The position numbers and the translations under genes were made by a program. Positions 42,707-43,046 of a stretch of 43,046 nt of DNA are shown in pieces (the first letter of the stretch is position 1; every line of letters starts with the position of its first letter). This stretch comes from Desulfobacterales bacterium HSG2 (GTDB lineage Bacteria; Desulfobacterota; Desulfobacteria; Desulfobacterales; 4be13). Below the pieces are notes generated by a model, which ran no database searches, was not told the origin of the DNA, and saw only the letters and a program-made list of their open reading frames with translations. Location of the stretch: NCBI GenBank assembly GCA_030378035.1, contig JAUCGI010000025.1, forward strand, positions 1-43,046, given 5' to 3'.

Positions 42707-42850
42707 CATAAGTGTAAACTTAAGGATTCCCATTCTTAATAGTGCTCTTGCTCTTAATCCTGCTCCTGCTCTTTATCTTTATCTTTATCAAACGGACACG
42801 ACAGGATTAAGATAAAGAGCAAGAGCAAGAGCAAGATAAAGAGCAAGAGG
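42707..42850. mobile_element. Family 2 element, third copy (right end not seen)
   Basis: The left end is CATAAGTGTAAACTTAAGG plus ATTCCCA, then GCTCTT arrays, the core ATCAAACGGACACGACAGG, and GAGCAA/GATAAA arrays. It then passes directly into the 62-bp repeats. The right end may lie beyond the window, with the tandem repeats nested inside. Confidence 0.7.
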
Positions 42851-43046
42851 CCAAGCCGGACGGGATTTGCAATCCCGTCCGTGACGTTCTCCCAAGCCGG
42901 ACTCCCAAGCCGCCGAGCCGGACGGAATTTGCAAGCCCGTCCGTGATGTTCTCCCAAGCCGGACTCCCAAGCCGCCGAGCCGGACGGGATTTGCAATCCC
43001 GTCCGTGATGTTCTCCCAAGCCGGACTCCCAAGCCGCCGAGCCGGA
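42851..43046. repeat. 62-bp tandem repeat with CGGACGGGATTTGCAATCC hairpin
   Basis: About three units at exactly 62 bp, each with a GGGATTTGCAATCCC palindrome and CTCCCAAGCCGGACTCCC. The window ends inside the array. The unit length equals that of the array at 24855-25248, though the sequence differs. Confidence 0.88.

Overview
The window looks like accessory, signalling-rich chromosome from an anaerobic deltaproteobacterium, most likely a Desulfobacterales-type (Desulfobacterota) sulfate reducer, possibly a Desulfonema relative. The evidence is multi-component chemosensory genes, many Cache/PAS/HAMP sensors, an anaerobic aromatic-ring reductase operon, and intergenic DNA crowded with palindromic short repeats. 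The taxonomic call is inference: there is no rRNA or marker gene here.

Layout. (1) 1-16318, plus strand: a large chemosensory locus. It opens with a partial gene that joins the C-terminal CheW-like domains of a CheA to a Cache-HAMP-MCP receptor. It continues cheY, cheB, cheR, cheA, cheR, cheD, mcp, cheD, cheY, cheX, cheB, cheD. The second CheD has lost its catalytic cysteine (Cys27 to Ser). (2) 16536-17477, minus: an exported beta-barrel-like protein. (3) 18162-23310, plus: a five-gene operon in the order bzdN-O-P-Q-M, a class I (ATP-dependent) benzoyl-CoA reductase of the Azoarcus type with its ferredoxin. (4) 23686-30347, minus: a PocR-CheW adaptor, a frameshifted solute-binding protein, an MCP with an in-frame amber codon, a PhnD-like binding protein, a GAF protein and an unknown protein. 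(5) 30745-42668, minus: a Cache-HAMP-PAS histidine kinase coupled to an NMT1-like binding protein, a REC-SpoIIE-HATPase regulator, a REC-kinase and a 1513-residue hybrid kinase with three receivers.

The most unusual content is intergenic. At least two families of short non-autonomous elements (about 140-220 bp) can be defined from terminal inverted repeats and target-site duplications. Family 1 has ends TGATTATAACG and usually carries GAACTT/GAACGT hexamer arrays. Family 2 has ends CATAAGTGTAAACTT and carries GAGCAA arrays. The arrays face each other, so each element can fold into a long hairpin, and each family keeps its own central core. The ends of family 1 contain an outward TATAAT; in two copies a TTCACA lies 16 bp away, making promoter-like sites. 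Further hairpin arrays (GTTGTCG, GGTTTAC, AAGGGTT) and 62-bp tandem repeats fill most remaining gaps, often starting within a few bases of a stop codon and ending at a Shine-Dalgarno. Similar repeats have entered coding sequence in the cheA linker and in the 5' end of the first gene.
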